Shown one piece after another: positions 15,683-25,574 of a stretch of 64,000 bases of DNA (position 1 is the stretch's first letter; each line of letters opens with the position of its first letter). The notes under the pieces are model-generated. The model ran no database searches. It worked only from the letters and a program-made list of their open reading frames with translations, and was not told the DNA's origin. Both the position numbers and the translations under genes were made by a program. Source of the DNA: Lachnospiraceae bacterium (GTDB taxonomy: Bacteria > Bacillota > Clostridia > Lachnospirales > Lachnospiraceae); the NCBI GenBank assembly GCA_900766815.1, contig CAAFWV010000041.1:7453-71452 (forward strand). The letters run 5' to 3'.

Positions 15683-17494
15683 ATGTGGTACGAGGAAGCG
15701 GTATTTTATCATATATATCCGCTGGGCATGCTTGGCGCACCAAAGGTGAATGATTATGGGACGGTGGAGCACAGGCTTCGCGAACTCGATGACTGGATTG
15801 GTCATATTAAAGAGATGGGCTTCAACGCTATCTACATTGGACCATTGTTTGAGTCGGTAGGACACGGTTATGAGACCACGGATTACAGGAAGCTGGATTC
15901 GAGACTGGGTGACAATGAAGATTTGAAGGCTTTTGTGAAGAATTGTCACGAGAATGGAATCAGGGTGATATTTGACGGCGTGTTCAATCATACCGGAAGG
16001 GATTTCTTTGCCTTTAAGGATTTGAAGGCAAACAGAGAGAATTCGAGATACAGGGACTGGTTCTGCAATGTCAATTTCTATGGAAACAATGAGTACAATG
16101 ACGGGTTTTCCTATGATAACTGGGGCGGATACAATCTGTTAGTTAAGCTCAATCAACGTAATCCGGAAGTGAGAGATTATATTCTGGATGTAATCAGATT
16201 CTGGGTATCGGAGTTTGATGTGGATGGAATACGACTTGATGCGGCCGATGTTCTTGACTTTGATTTCATGAAATCGCTTAGAGCCCTTGCTGATGTGGTT
16301 AAGCCCGAGTTCTGGCTTATGGGTGAGGTTATTCATGGAGATTATTCGCGCTGGGTCAATGATTCGACTCTTCACAGCGTGACCAATTATACCCTGCACA
16401 AGGCTCTCTATTCAGGACACAATGAGCATAATTATTTCGAGATTGCTCATACAATAAAGCGTCTGCAGGATATGACAGGCGGTAGGGGACTCAACCTCTA
16501 CAACTTCACCGATAATCATGATGTAGAGAGAATAGCAAGCAAGATAAATAATAAAGCGCATCTGTATCCGGTTCATATACTTGAATATACCCTGCCGGGA
16601 GTTCCGTCTGTATATTACGGTTCGGAATTCGCAATTGAGGGACGTAAGGAGAAATATTCTGATGATTCGCTGAGACCACGGCTTGAATATAAAGATTATA
16701 AGAACGCAGTAAGGGATAATCAGTTTACGGCCTTCCTGTCACTGCTTGGTAAACTTCGTCTTGGAATAAAGTCGTTGTCATACGGTGACTACAGGGAGGT
16801 TGCACTTACCAACAGACAGTATATGTACACAAGAAATACTTCTGAATATACGGATATCATTGCAGTTAATAATGATGACAATGCAAGTGAGGTATGTGGC
16901 AGTGGTATCAGAGACGGTGAATATATAGAGGTGTTAAGCGGTCAGACTATGACGGTGAGCGGCGGCTTCGTTAAGTTTAATGTTCCTGCCAATTACGGTC
17001 AGATCTGGGTTATGAAGGCTGAGTATGACAAGAGAAGCGTCGAACTGCCTAAGATTGAGAAGAGCGAGATTAGGGTGGAGAGTGAGTCGGCCGTAACTGA
17101 TGCCGGAGATGTGAAGTTGGCTGATGACTCATATGCTTCGAAGGAGGTTGCGGACAGGGCTCGGACTGAGTCTTCGTGTGAAGCTCATTCAAAGCCTTGC
17201 AATTGTGCGGCTCCTATATCACATGAAGATAATAATAATTCGGTAAAAGGAGTGGTCGGTACGGATTTCGTCAGCGCAGCTGTCAAGTATGGTCTGGATA
17301 ATAAGTACGCATCTCTCAATCCGGAAGTTATTAATAATAGAAGTGATTATGAGGATATGTCCATAGAGGAGCTGCAGGTTGCAATCCTTGAGAAGATGGC
17401 CAAGAACGGTCCGGTTAATGAGCAGATGATTAAGACAGTAATGGACAATGTCTATCATGATTCACTCTGCAATTGGGTGAAGAGCTTTAGATAG
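15683..17494 (+). CDS. GH13 alpha-amylase-family enzyme with novel C-terminal tail
   Basis: The first 450 or so residues form a GH13 TIM barrel with all three catalytic residues visible: nucleophile Asp186 in GIRLDAAD, acid/base Glu215 in MGEVIHG and Asp280 in TDNHDVER. No signal peptide is present, so it acts in the cytoplasm on alpha-glucans or maltodextrins. After the short beta domain comes an unusual tail of about 140 residues. It consists of a low-complexity acidic/Ser linker with three Cys residues (SSCEAHSKPCNC) and a small helical segment (MSIEELQVAILEKMAKNGPV). I do not recognise that tail. The gene directly follows the membrane protein with no gap. Confidence 0.85.
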   Translation: MWYEEAVFYHIYPLGMLGAPKVNDYGTVEHRLRELDDWIGHIKEMGFNAIYIGPLFESVGHGYETTDYRKLDSRLGDNEDLKAFVKNCHENGIRVIFDGVFNHTGRDFFAFKDLKANRENSRYRDWFCNVNFYGNNEYNDGFSYDNWGGYNLLVKLNQRNPEVRDYILDVIRFWVSEFDVDGIRLDAADVLDFDFMKSLRALADVVKPEFWLMGEVIHGDYSRWVNDSTLHSVTNYTLHKALYSGHNEHNYFEIAHTIKRLQDMTGGRGLNLYNFTDNHDVERIASKINNKAHLYPVHILEYTLPGVPSVYYGSEFAIEGRKEKYSDDSLRPRLEYKDYKNAVRDNQFTAFLSLLGKLRLGIKSLSYGDYREVALTNRQYMYTRNTSEYTDIIAVNNDDNASEVCGSGIRDGEYIEVLSGQTMTVSGGFVKFNVPANYGQIWVMKAEYDKRSVELPKIEKSEIRVESESAVTDAGDVKLADDSYASKEVADRARTESSCEAHSKPCNCAAPISHEDNNNSVKGVVGTDFVSAAVKYGLDNKYASLNPEVINNRSDYEDMSIEELQVAILEKMAKNGPVNEQMIKTVMDNVYHDSLCNWVKSFR

Positions 17495-17517
17495 GCTTAT
17501 CATGAAGCTTCAATAAA

Positions 17518-17546
17518 TTGACTTTATTTTGGCACTACATCATAAT
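17518..17546 (+). promoter_or_regulatory. Promoter of thrH with flanking inverted repeat
   Basis: TTGACT (17518-17523), 17 bases, CATAAT (17541-17546). Inverted 7-mers CACTACA (17533-17539) and TGTAGTG (17562-17568) bracket the -10 and start region and may be operator half-sites. Confidence 0.55.
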
Positions 17547-17587
17547 AGACATTGATGGTTCTGTAGTGAGTTAAGGAGGAGAATATT

Positions 17588-18187
17588 ATGAATATAGTAT
17601 GTTTGGACCTTGAGGGTGTACTCGTACCGGAGATCTGGATTGCCTTCGCTAAGGCAACAGGAATTCCGGAGCTTGAGAGAACAACAAGGGATGAGCCTGA
17701 TTATGACAAGCTTATGAAGTTCCGTATCGGAATTCTGAAGGAGCATGGTCTGGGATTGAAGGAAATACAGGAAACAATTGCAACCATTGATCCCATGGAG
17801 GGAGCTAAGGAGTTCTTAGATGAGCTTAGAAGTCTTACACAGGTTGTTATTATCTCCGATACCTTCGAACAGTTCGCCAAGCCACTGATGGAGAAGCTAG
17901 GTATGCCAACTATCTTCTGTAACAGCTTAGAGGTGGCAGAGGATGGAGAGATTACAGGATTTAAGATGAGATGTGAGAAGAGCAAGCTTACAACTGTAAG
18001 AGCACTTCAGAGCTGTGGATTTGAGACTATCGCAAGCGGCGACAGCTTCAACGACCTTGCCATGATTGAAGCAAGCAAGGCCGGCTTCTTATTCAGAACT
18101 ACAGATCAGATTAAAGCTGACTATCCGCAGTATCCGGCATATACAACCTATGATGAGCTGTTAGCGGGAATTAAGTCGGTACTGTAG
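17588..18187 (+). CDS. thrH: Phosphoserine phosphatase / homoserine phosphotransferase ThrH
   Basis: A 199-residue HAD-superfamily enzyme. Motif I is CLDLEGVLVPE (nucleophile Asp with Glu two residues on, the ThrH pattern DxEG), motif II is IISDTFEQF, and motif IV is ASGDSFNDLAMIEAS. ThrH removes phosphate from phosphoserine and can pass it to homoserine, linking serine and threonine synthesis. It stands alone behind its own promoter with AAGGAGGAG before the ATG. No other serine or threonine genes are nearby. Confidence 0.87.
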   Translation: MNIVCLDLEGVLVPEIWIAFAKATGIPELERTTRDEPDYDKLMKFRIGILKEHGLGLKEIQETIATIDPMEGAKEFLDELRSLTQVVIISDTFEQFAKPLMEKLGMPTIFCNSLEVAEDGEITGFKMRCEKSKLTTVRALQSCGFETIASGDSFNDLAMIEASKAGFLFRTTDQIKADYPQYPAYTTYDELLAGIKSVL

Positions 18188-18356
18188 ATTAAATAGATGT
18201 CGCCAATCTGCACTACGACACTGTGAACAAACAACAATCAACTCTTTGCAGTGAAATCATGTACAACAGAAGAATATGGTCAGGCACTGCAGGGCAGAAT
18301 AAAAGAAAGGAATACCTCCGGTCATTAATTTCCAACCGGCCGGACAAATAATCAAA

Positions 18357-19409
18357 ATGAAAAACATGTCAATTAAGAAATTCCTACATGAAATATTTAT
18401 CGACGGACTGAGCGGAATGGCTCTGGGCTTATTCTCGACTCTGCTTGTCGGAACAATTATGTCTCAGATAGGAGGACTTATCGGAGGTACAGTAGGTGCA
18501 TATATTACGGCTGTAGCCAATATTGCCAAGACAATCACAGGTGCAGGCATAGGTGTCGGTGTTGCTGCTAAGTTCAGGCAGGGTCCGCTTGTCACCGTAT
18601 CTGCTGCCGTAGCAGGACTTATCGGTGCCTTCCCGGGTGTAACAGCCATTGAGGGATATGCTCTCGGCAAGCCCGGTGAACCGATGGGTGCCTTCGTTGC
18701 GGCACTTGTTGCTATTGAAATAGGAAGACTCGTTGCAGGCAAGACACAGGTCGATATCCTGTTAACACCTATAGTATCAATAGGAACAGGTGCGATTGCG
18801 GGTATTTTCGTGGGACCTCCGATTTCGGTATTTATGACATGGGTCGGAGAACTTGTTAACTTCAATGTTGAGGCTCATCCTCTTGTAGGAGGAATCATCG
18901 TTGCGGTTCTTATGGGTATAATCCTTACTCTTCCCATAAGCTCTGCTGCCATTGGTATATCAATGGGTATCTCAGGACTTGCAGCCGGTGCGGCCACAGT
19001 CGGATGCTGCTGCCAGATGGTAGGTTTTGCTGTTGCAAGCTACAAGGAGAATAAGGTAGGTGGTCTTATCGCACAGGGAATCGGTACATCCATGCTTCAG
19101 ATTCCAAACATCATTAAGAACCCGCTCATCTGGATTCCTTCAATACTGTCATCGGCAATCCTAGGTCCGGTATCATCCTGCATCCTCAAGATGACAAGCT
19201 CACCTGTAGGAAGCGGCATGGGCTCCTGCGGACTTGTTGGTCAGATAGCTGTAATTCAGACCATGAGCGCTACAACAGATGTTACACTCGTTGTGCTTGA
19301 GATTCTGCTCATGCATTTCGTTCTCCCGGGATTCCTTACATATGTGATTGCAAGATTTATGTACAGACATAACTTCATCAAGAACGGAGATATGAAGCTC
19401 GAGGTATAA
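18357..19409 (+). CDS. PTS EIIC-like membrane permease
   Basis: A very hydrophobic protein of 350 residues with about eight to ten helices and many Gly/Ala-rich segments, matching the stand-alone PTS_EIIC_2-type family (for example GAGIGVGVAAKFRQGP and PLVGGIIVAVLMG). No EIIA or EIIB gene adjoins, so sugar phosphotransfer here is doubtful and the substrate is unknown. No clear Shine-Dalgarno is visible before ATG 18357; the only purine-rich stretch (AAAGAAAGG, 18302-18310) is over 45 bases away. The 169-base upstream gap shows no convincing promoter. Four bases separate it from nadE, so the two may be co-transcribed. Confidence 0.75.
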   Translation: MKNMSIKKFLHEIFIDGLSGMALGLFSTLLVGTIMSQIGGLIGGTVGAYITAVANIAKTITGAGIGVGVAAKFRQGPLVTVSAAVAGLIGAFPGVTAIEGYALGKPGEPMGAFVAALVAIEIGRLVAGKTQVDILLTPIVSIGTGAIAGIFVGPPISVFMTWVGELVNFNVEAHPLVGGIIVAVLMGIILTLPISSAAIGISMGISGLAAGAATVGCCCQMVGFAVASYKENKVGGLIAQGIGTSMLQIPNIIKNPLIWIPSILSSAILGPVSSCILKMTSSPVGSGMGSCGLVGQIAVIQTMSATTDVTLVVLEILLMHFVLPGFLTYVIARFMYRHNFIKNGDMKLEV

Positions 19410-19412
19410 TTC

Positions 19413-21317
19413 ATGAATAAATTTGGGTATGTCTTAGTCGGTACAGCCGCTTTTCCGGTAAAAGTGGCCGCACCGGATTACAATGCAGACAAGATTATAG
19501 ATATGGCAGCCAAAGCTGATAAGGAGGACATGGACATCCTGGTCTTCCAGGAACTTGCTCTCACAGGCTACACTTGTGCGGATCTGTTTCTTCACAGCAA
19601 TCTCAGGAAGAAGACAGAGGCTGCTGTTAATAAGATACTTGAGGGTACCGTGGATATTGATACCCTTCTTGTAGTCGGTATGCCACTGTATACGGAGGGC
19701 GAGCTTTATAACTGTGCAGCCTTCATATTCCATGGCAAACTGCTCGGACTGGTGCCCAAGATATATATCCCGAATTATAACGAATTCTATGAGAAGAGAT
19801 GGTTCATGTCAGGCGCAGGTGTTGACAGGGAGGTTCGCTTCGGTGATTATATTGTTCCTCTTTCAAGCCGTATACAGATAATCATGGACAACAGTGCCAG
19901 GGTTGCTGCTGAGATTTGTGAGGACCTGTGGGTCAACATGCCGCCCAGCAGTGAGCATACAATAAACGGCGCCAATATTATCGTCAACCCTTCGGCAAGC
20001 GATGCCGTGATTGGCAAGAAGAAATACAGAACGAATCTTGTTACAGGTCAGTCAGCACGCTGCATGTGCGGCTATGTCTATGCTTCTGCGGGAGCAGGTG
20101 AGTCAAGCACCGACCTGGTATTTGACGGTCATCAGATTATTGCTGAATGTGGCAAGGTAATTAAGGATGTGAATAAGCAGAAAGAGGGAATAACCTGCGG
20201 ACTTATTGACGTTGAGAAGATAGACAATGACAGAGTGAGATTCAACAGCTCGCTCTATGCTGCCAATAAGACAGAATACAGAAGGATATATGTCAGTCAG
20301 GTAAGAGAGCATAACCACTTCCCTACAAAGGTTAATCCCTATCCCTTCGTGCCGGCAGACAGAGGCGACAGGATGGCAAGATGTGAGGAAATCCTTGACA
20401 TTCAGGCAGCAGGTCTTGCTGAGAGACTCAGTAAAATCGGTAATCCCAAGGCTGTAATCGGTATATCCGGCGGTCTTGACAGTACACTGGCACTTCTGGT
20501 TATCGTCAAGGCGTTTAGACGTATAAACCGTCCAAACAGTGACATTGTGGCAATAACAATGCCGGGCTTCGGTACCACTGACAGAACAAAGAACAATTCC
20601 ACTAAGCTCATGGAGCTACTCGGAGTAGACAGCAGGGAAATCAGCATTCGAGAGGCGGCAACCCTTCACATGAAGGATATAGGTCAGCCTGCAGATAAAT
20701 ATGACATCACCTTCGAGAATGTACAGGCCAGGGAGCGCACCCAGATACTCATGGATGTAGCCAATATGGTGGGCGGAATCGTGGTCGGAACAGGCGACCT
20801 CTCCGAGCTCTGCCTCGGCTGGTGCACCTACAACGCAGACCACATGAGCATGTACGGTGTTAACGCATCAGTTCCCAAGACCCTGGTCAGATACATTATA
20901 GAGTCCTTCGCGCATCTCTATGAGGACCCCGATAAGGACAAAGAACAGGCAATTAAGTCAGTCCTCCTCGACATCTGTGATACACCGATATCACCGGAGC
21001 TTCTGCCCGTCGATGAGAACGGTAACATGACTCAGAAGACGGAGAGCACCATCGGCAAGTATGACCTGCATGATTTCTTCATATATCATTTGCTTAGAAA
21101 CGGCTTCGATATAGAGAAAATCCGGGCTTTGGCATACGTGGCCTTCGACGGAATCGCAACCAAATCAGAGGTTGACGATACACTGGACATATTCAAGCGA
21201 CGCTTCTACTCACAGCAGTTCAAGCGCTCATGCCTGCCGGACGGTCCCAAGGTCGGCAGTGTATGCATCTCCCCGAGGGGCGACCTCCGCATGCCATCGG
21301 ACGTATCCTACGAATGA
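19413..21317 (+). CDS. nadE: Glutamine-dependent NAD+ synthetase
   Basis: Residues about 1-270 form a nitrilase-type glutaminase with the Glu-Lys-Cys triad in [21 protein letters not shown] and [10 protein letters not shown]. Residues about 330-634 form the synthetase domain with P-loop [12 protein letters not shown] and [13 protein letters not shown]. The enzyme makes NAD+ from nicotinate adenine dinucleotide, ATP and glutamine in the cytoplasm. At 634 residues it matches the two-domain class. It starts four bases after the EIIC-like gene. Together with pncB (37222-38445) it supplies two of the three Preiss-Handler salvage steps; nadD is not in the window. Confidence 0.95.
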   Translation: MNKFGYVLVGTAAFPVKVAAPDYNADKIIDMAAKADKEDMDILVFQELALTGYTCADLFLHSNLRKKTEAAVNKILEGTVDIDTLLVVGMPLYTEGELYNCAAFIFHGKLLGLVPKIYIPNYNEFYEKRWFMSGAGVDREVRFGDYIVPLSSRIQIIMDNSARVAAEICEDLWVNMPPSSEHTINGANIIVNPSASDAVIGKKKYRTNLVTGQSARCMCGYVYASAGAGESSTDLVFDGHQIIAECGKVIKDVNKQKEGITCGLIDVEKIDNDRVRFNSSLYAANKTEYRRIYVSQVREHNHFPTKVNPYPFVPADRGDRMARCEEILDIQAAGLAERLSKIGNPKAVIGISGGLDSTLALLVIVKAFRRINRPNSDIVAITMPGFGTTDRTKNNSTKLMELLGVDSREISIREAATLHMKDIGQPADKYDITFENVQARERTQILMDVANMVGGIVVGTGDLSELCLGWCTYNADHMSMYGVNASVPKTLVRYIIESFAHLYEDPDKDKEQAIKSVLLDICDTPISPELLPVDENGNMTQKTESTIGKYDLHDFFIYHLLRNGFDIEKIRALAYVAFDGIATKSEVDDTLDIFKRRFYSQQFKRSCLPDGPKVGSVCISPRGDLRMPSDVSYE

Positions 21318-21393
21318 TTGTGTGAGAGAACGTGACGCGATGCGATATATATGGTACACTAAGGAGAGAAAACAGATAAGTGTTGAGGTTGAG

Positions 21394-22950
21394 ATGAGAA
21401 AAGCAGTAGTAATCGGCGCCGGTCCTGCGGGACTGACAGCCGCATATGAATTGGTTGATAAGGCAGAGGATATTGAGGTAGTTGTCCTTGAAGAGAGTGA
21501 GCACATGGGTGGTATATCCAAGACGGTGAACTATAAGGGCAACCGTATGGATATGGGTGGCCACAGGTTCTTCTCGAAGGTGGACGAAGTCAATGAATGG
21601 TGGGATAAGATGCTTCCTATGCAGGGAAGTCCCGCTTCGGATTATAAGACTCTGGGAATAACCGTGCCTCTGAAGGAGAATGGTCCCGACCCTGAGAAGG
21701 TGGATGAGACCATGCTTATGAGACAGAGAGTGTCAAGAATCTTCTATAATAAGAAGTTCTTTGATTATCCGATTTCGCTTAAGCCCGAGACCTTCACCAA
21801 TATGGGGCTGGTTACAACCATTCAGGTGGGATTCTCATATCTGGCAAGTGTATTCCATAAGAGAGAGGAGAAGTCCTTAGAGGATTTCTATATCAACAGA
21901 TTCGGTAAGAAGCTATACAGTATGTTCTTCGAGAGGTATACAGAGAACCTGTGGGGCAGACATCCAAGCGTAATTGCTCCGGACTGGGGCAGCCAGAGAG
22001 TTAAGGGTCTCTCAATTGCAGCTATTTTGAAAGATATGTTTTCTAAGCTTCTGCCGGGTAAGAAGAATCGCAAGGTTGAGACCTCACTTATTGAGGAGTT
22101 CAAGTATCCTAAGCTTGGCCCCGGAGAGTTGTGGGATGTAACTGCGGATAAGGTTATTGCCAAGGGCGGTAAGATTCTTAAGAATCATAAGGCAGTGAGA
22201 ATAGTTAAGGATGAGAACAACCATATTAAGGAAGTGGTATGTGAGACTCCTGAGGGAGAGGTTAGCTTTGAGGCGGACATTGTAATTTCCTCAATGCCGA
22301 TTAAGGACCTCGTAGCCGGTATGAATGATGTACCGGATGATATGAGAACAATTGCAGAAGGACTTCCTTACAGAGATTATCTGACACTTGGCGTGCTTGT
22401 TCCGAAGCTTTTGCTTAAGAATAAGACAAAGCATAAAACAATTGGAAATATTATTCCTGATAACTGGGTATATGTTCATGACAGGGGTATCCATATGGGC
22501 AGATTCCAGATATACAATAACTGGTCACCCTATATGGTTAAGGATCTTGAGAACACTGTATGGGTGGGTCTTGAGTATTTCTGTTATGAGAATGATGAAT
22601 GGTGGAATATGAGCGAGGAAGAGTTCGCTAAGTTTGCCATTGATGATATGATTAACCTTGGACTGATTGATAGTGCAGACAGTGTACTTGACTATCATGA
22701 GGAGAAGGTTAAGAAGGCATATCCGGCATATTTTGACACATATGCGAGAATGGATGAGCTTACAGATTATCTTAATACTGTTGACAATCTCTATTGTGTA
22801 GGACGTAATGGTCAGCACAGATATAACAATCTTGATCATTCAATGTGCACGAGCTTTGAGACTGTTAAGAATATCCTGACAGGAAGAACTGATAAGAGCA
22901 ATATCTGGTCTGTTAATACAGAGACAGAATATCATGAGAGCAAGTCATAG
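21394..22950 (+). CDS. FAD-dependent oxidoreductase, amine-oxidase-like
   Basis: The N-terminus has the Rossmann FAD motif [16 protein letters not shown] and the following MGGISKT/GGHRFF segments typical of flavin amine-oxidase/protoporphyrinogen-oxidase-like proteins. A C-terminal FAD contact is suggested by [18 protein letters not shown]. The protein is about 518 residues. Relatives are often linked to polysaccharide or carotenoid-type desaturation, but the substrate is not readable. The frame stays open far upstream into nadE; the start is set at ATG 21394, directly before the FAD motif, with ATG 21340 as an alternative. A weak promoter may exist at 21332-21360 (GTGACG-N17-TACACT). A strong terminator follows. 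Confidence 0.78.
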   Translation: MRKAVVIGAGPAGLTAAYELVDKAEDIEVVVLEESEHMGGISKTVNYKGNRMDMGGHRFFSKVDEVNEWWDKMLPMQGSPASDYKTLGITVPLKENGPDPEKVDETMLMRQRVSRIFYNKKFFDYPISLKPETFTNMGLVTTIQVGFSYLASVFHKREEKSLEDFYINRFGKKLYSMFFERYTENLWGRHPSVIAPDWGSQRVKGLSIAAILKDMFSKLLPGKKNRKVETSLIEEFKYPKLGPGELWDVTADKVIAKGGKILKNHKAVRIVKDENNHIKEVVCETPEGEVSFEADIVISSMPIKDLVAGMNDVPDDMRTIAEGLPYRDYLTLGVLVPKLLLKNKTKHKTIGNIIPDNWVYVHDRGIHMGRFQIYNNWSPYMVKDLENTVWVGLEYFCYENDEWWNMSEEEFAKFAIDDMINLGLIDSADSVLDYHEEKVKKAYPAYFDTYARMDELTDYLNTVDNLYCVGRNGQHRYNNLDHSMCTSFETVKNILTGRTDKSNIWSVNTETEYHESKS

Positions 22951-22958
22951 TTATTATT

Positions 22959-22991
22959 ATTTCCGATGCATTTATGCATCGGAAATTTTTT
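22959..22991 (+). terminator. Strong intrinsic terminator touching the MATE gene start
   Basis: ATTTCCGATGCAT (22959-22971) pairs perfectly with ATGCATCGGAAAT (22974-22986) around TT, followed by six T (22986-22991). The nearest MATE start codons are only 2 to 20 bases downstream. Confidence 0.85.
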
Positions 22992-23001
22992 GGTGAAAAA
23001 T

Positions 23002-24360
23002 ATGGCAGGGATGACAACAAAAAAATATGAAATGGATATGTGCAACGGACCGCTGTTAAAGCAGATCCTTGTGTTTACCATGCCACTTATGGCATCGGGA
23101 ATACTGCAGCTGCTCTTCAATGCAGCCGATATGGTGGTGGCGGGAAGATATGCGGGAAGTATAGCACTCGGCGCGGTTGGTGCAACCTCATCCCTGATTA
23201 ATCTCATTATTAATGTATTCATGGGGCTGTCTGTCGGAGCCAATGTTGTAATTGCGCACTTCTATGGTGCGGATTCTAAGAACGATGTTTTTGAGACAGT
23301 GCACACAGCCATTGCCCTTGCAGGAGGATGTGGAATATTTCTGCTACTCCTTGGATATTTCATATCAGGACCTGCCCTTATTATGATGGCTACACCTGCT
23401 GAGATTCTGCCCCACTCGACCAAGTATATGCAGGTATATTTTCTCGGCGTTCCCATGTTGCTTCTCTATAACTTTGGTGCAGCAATCTTAAGAGCTGTCG
23501 GTGATACCGGGAGACCGCTCTTTTTTCTTATTATTGCCGGTATTATTAATGTGATACTTAATGTAATATTCGTTAAGTATCTGGGGCTTGGAGTTACGGG
23601 AGTGGCACTGGCAACTGTGATGTCTGAGGCAATCAGTGCATTTCTTGTTATTAGGGCTTTGATGAATAGCGATAGTGCGATTAAGCTTAGCTTAAGAAAT
23701 GTAAAGATATATAAGGATAAGGTATCAAGGATAGTGAGAATCGGACTTCCGGCGGGCTTTCAGGGAGCGGTTTTTTCCATTTCCAATGTACTTATCCAGT
23801 CGTCTGTCAACTCATTCGGCGCGGTAGCGGTAGCAGGTAACACTGCTGCCATGAGTCTTGAAGGCTTCGTATATAATGCGATGAATTCTTTCCATCAGAC
23901 AGCAATCAGCTTCACCGGACAGAATATGGGTGCCAGAAAATATGACAGAGTAAAGAGAATTGCCCTATTGTGTATACTCTGTGCGGCCGTGACCGGAATA
24001 ATTCTTGGAGGCTTCTGTAACATATTCTCGAATCAGCTTCTGTCTCTGTACAACAGTGAGCCGGAGGTTGTTGGCTTTGGTCAGCGAAGGATTGTTATCA
24101 TCATGTCTACCTATTTCCTTTGCGGTATCATGGACGCCATTGTCGGTTCGCTTCGAGGTATGGGCTATTCTGTTATGCCGATGATTGTGTCCCTACTTGG
24201 AGCCTGCGCTTTTAGAATCGTGTGGATATATACAGTATTTGCAGCTACTCCCACGCCGGAGTGCCTCTATGTATCGTATCCCTTATCGTGGACAATTACT
24301 TTTCTGGTTCATCTGTGTTGCTATTTTTTGATTGCGAATAAACGGTTAAAAACGCGATGA
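23002..24360 (+). CDS. MATE-family efflux transporter
   Basis: About 452 residues with 12 membrane helices and the family N-terminus YEMDMCNGPLLKQIL, followed by LFNAADMVVAGRYAG and VGANVVIAHFYG. MATE proteins export drugs or metabolites in exchange for Na+ or H+. Possible starts are GTG 22993, ATG 23002 and ATG 23011; none has a properly spaced Shine-Dalgarno. All sit immediately after the T tract of a strong terminator, which leaves almost no 5' leader for an independent transcript. Expression is therefore either by readthrough, from a promoter hidden in the preceding gene end, or as a nearly leaderless message. Confidence 0.88.
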   Translation: MAGMTTKKYEMDMCNGPLLKQILVFTMPLMASGILQLLFNAADMVVAGRYAGSIALGAVGATSSLINLIINVFMGLSVGANVVIAHFYGADSKNDVFETVHTAIALAGGCGIFLLLLGYFISGPALIMMATPAEILPHSTKYMQVYFLGVPMLLLYNFGAAILRAVGDTGRPLFFLIIAGIINVILNVIFVKYLGLGVTGVALATVMSEAISAFLVIRALMNSDSAIKLSLRNVKIYKDKVSRIVRIGLPAGFQGAVFSISNVLIQSSVNSFGAVAVAGNTAAMSLEGFVYNAMNSFHQTAISFTGQNMGARKYDRVKRIALLCILCAAVTGIILGGFCNIFSNQLLSLYNSEPEVVGFGQRRIVIIMSTYFLCGIMDAIVGSLRGMGYSVMPMIVSLLGACAFRIVWIYTVFAATPTPECLYVSYPLSWTITFLVHLCCYFLIANKRLKTR

Positions 24361-24390
24361 CTGACTTTACTCTGATAACAAGATAAATCA

Positions 24391-24419
24391 TTGTCTTGAT
24401 TAATAAAATGAGATATAAT
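24391..24419 (+). promoter_or_regulatory. Promoter of the TrpXYZ-type ABC operon
   Basis: TTGTCT (24391-24396), 17 bases, TATAAT (24414-24419). Transcription should begin near 24426. Confidence 0.65.
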
Positions 24420-24426
24420 GCCTTTA

Positions 24427-24447
24427 GTTGTGGGATGGACCCACGAC
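24427..24447 (+). other. 5'-terminal mRNA hairpin before the ABC binding-protein gene
   Basis: GTTGTGGG (24427-24434) pairs with CCCACGAC (24440-24447), including one G-U pair, around ATGGA. It falls at the predicted mRNA 5' end, three bases ahead of the ribosome site region, and fits a message-stabilising cap. A protein-binding site is also possible. Confidence 0.5.
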
Positions 24448-24462
24448 AGAGAGGAGAAAGTT

Positions 24463-25563
24463 ATGAAGAAGAAATTATTATCCATGGTACTTGCCATGAC
24501 AATGGTGCTTTCACTTACAGCTTGTGGAAGTGCGGCAGAGACTTCTACAGATACATCTGCTCAGACAGAGGAATCTGCAGAGGCCGCTGAGTCTGCAACC
24601 GAGGAAGCTGCAACAGAGGCTGCAGCTGAGTACGTTGTCGGAATCTGTAATTATGTAGATGATGCATCTCTGAATCAGATCTGTGATAACATCCAGAACA
24701 GACTTAATGAGATTGGAACAGAGAAGGGCGTAAAGTTTACGGTTAATTACGATAACTGTATGGCTGATGCCAATGTAATGGAACAGATTATCTCTGACTT
24801 TATTGCAGATGAAGTTGATCTTATGGTAGGTGTTGCAACACCTGTTGCAATGGCTATGCAGGCTGATACAGAAGATAATCAGATTCCTGTTATCTTCGCT
24901 GCAGTATCAGATCCACTCGCTACAGGAGTTGTTGAGAGCTTAGAAGCTCCCGGAGCTAATGTAACCGGTACATCAGACTTCCTTGATACAACAGCAGTTA
25001 TGAATCTTATCTTCGCTGCTAACCCTGAGGCAGACAAGATTGGTCTTTTATATGACCTTGGACAGGATTCTTCAACAACAGCAATTGCTGATGCTAAGGC
25101 TTACCTCGATGCTAAGGGTATTGAGTATGTTGAGAGAACAGGTACCACAGTTGATGAAGTTAGTCTTGCTGCAGATGCGTTGATTGCAGATGAGGTTGAT
25201 GCGATTTTTACACCATCTGATAATACAATCATGCAGGCTGAACTTACAATATATGAGAAGCTTGCTGATGCAGGAATTCCTCATTACGCAGGTGCAGATT
25301 CATTCGCACTTAACGGAGCCTTCCTTGGATACGGTGTTGACTATGCCAACCTTGGTGTTGAGACGGCTAACATGATTGCAGAGGTGCTTCTTGAGGGCAA
25401 GGAGCCCGCAACACTTCCCGTTAAGACCTTTGACAACGGTACAGCTACCATTAACACAGAGGTTTGCGAAAAGATTGGATTTGACTTCAATACAATAAGT
25501 GAGACTTTCGCTCCTTACTGTACTCAGGTTAAGGAAATCCAGACAGCAGAAAGCTTTGAATAA
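24463..25563 (+). CDS. ABC transporter substrate-binding lipoprotein, TrpX/PF04392 type
   Basis: The lipobox LTACG follows a signal peptide, then an acidic Ala/Glu/Thr linker. The binding domain is of the ABC_sub_bind family, with FIADEVDLMVGVATPVAMAM, VIFAAVSDPLATG and AIFTPSDNTIM. Relatives include TrpX, which binds tryptophan or other aromatic ligands outside the cell. ATG 24463 has GAGGAG upstream. The permease follows after 11 bases and the ATPase overlaps that gene, giving a complete importer. There is no T-box leader, which tryptophan-responsive trpXYZ operons often carry, so the ligand is open. Confidence 0.85.
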   Translation: MKKKLLSMVLAMTMVLSLTACGSAAETSTDTSAQTEESAEAAESATEEAATEAAAEYVVGICNYVDDASLNQICDNIQNRLNEIGTEKGVKFTVNYDNCMADANVMEQIISDFIADEVDLMVGVATPVAMAMQADTEDNQIPVIFAAVSDPLATGVVESLEAPGANVTGTSDFLDTTAVMNLIFAANPEADKIGLLYDLGQDSSTTAIADAKAYLDAKGIEYVERTGTTVDEVSLAADALIADEVDAIFTPSDNTIMQAELTIYEKLADAGIPHYAGADSFALNGAFLGYGVDYANLGVETANMIAEVLLEGKEPATLPVKTFDNGTATINTEVCEKIGFDFNTISETFAPYCTQVKEIQTAESFE

Positions 25564-25574
25564 AGAGGTTTATA

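Noticed and set aside
21172..21393. Extended N-terminus of the FAD oxidoreductase overlapping nadE
   Set aside because: The extra 74 residues are out-of-frame nadE sequence with no protein character; the FAD motif starts right after ATG 21394.
24427..24462. T-box or tryptophan riboswitch before the TrpX-like gene
   Set aside because: The leader is under 40 bases with only one small hairpin and no T-box core sequence.
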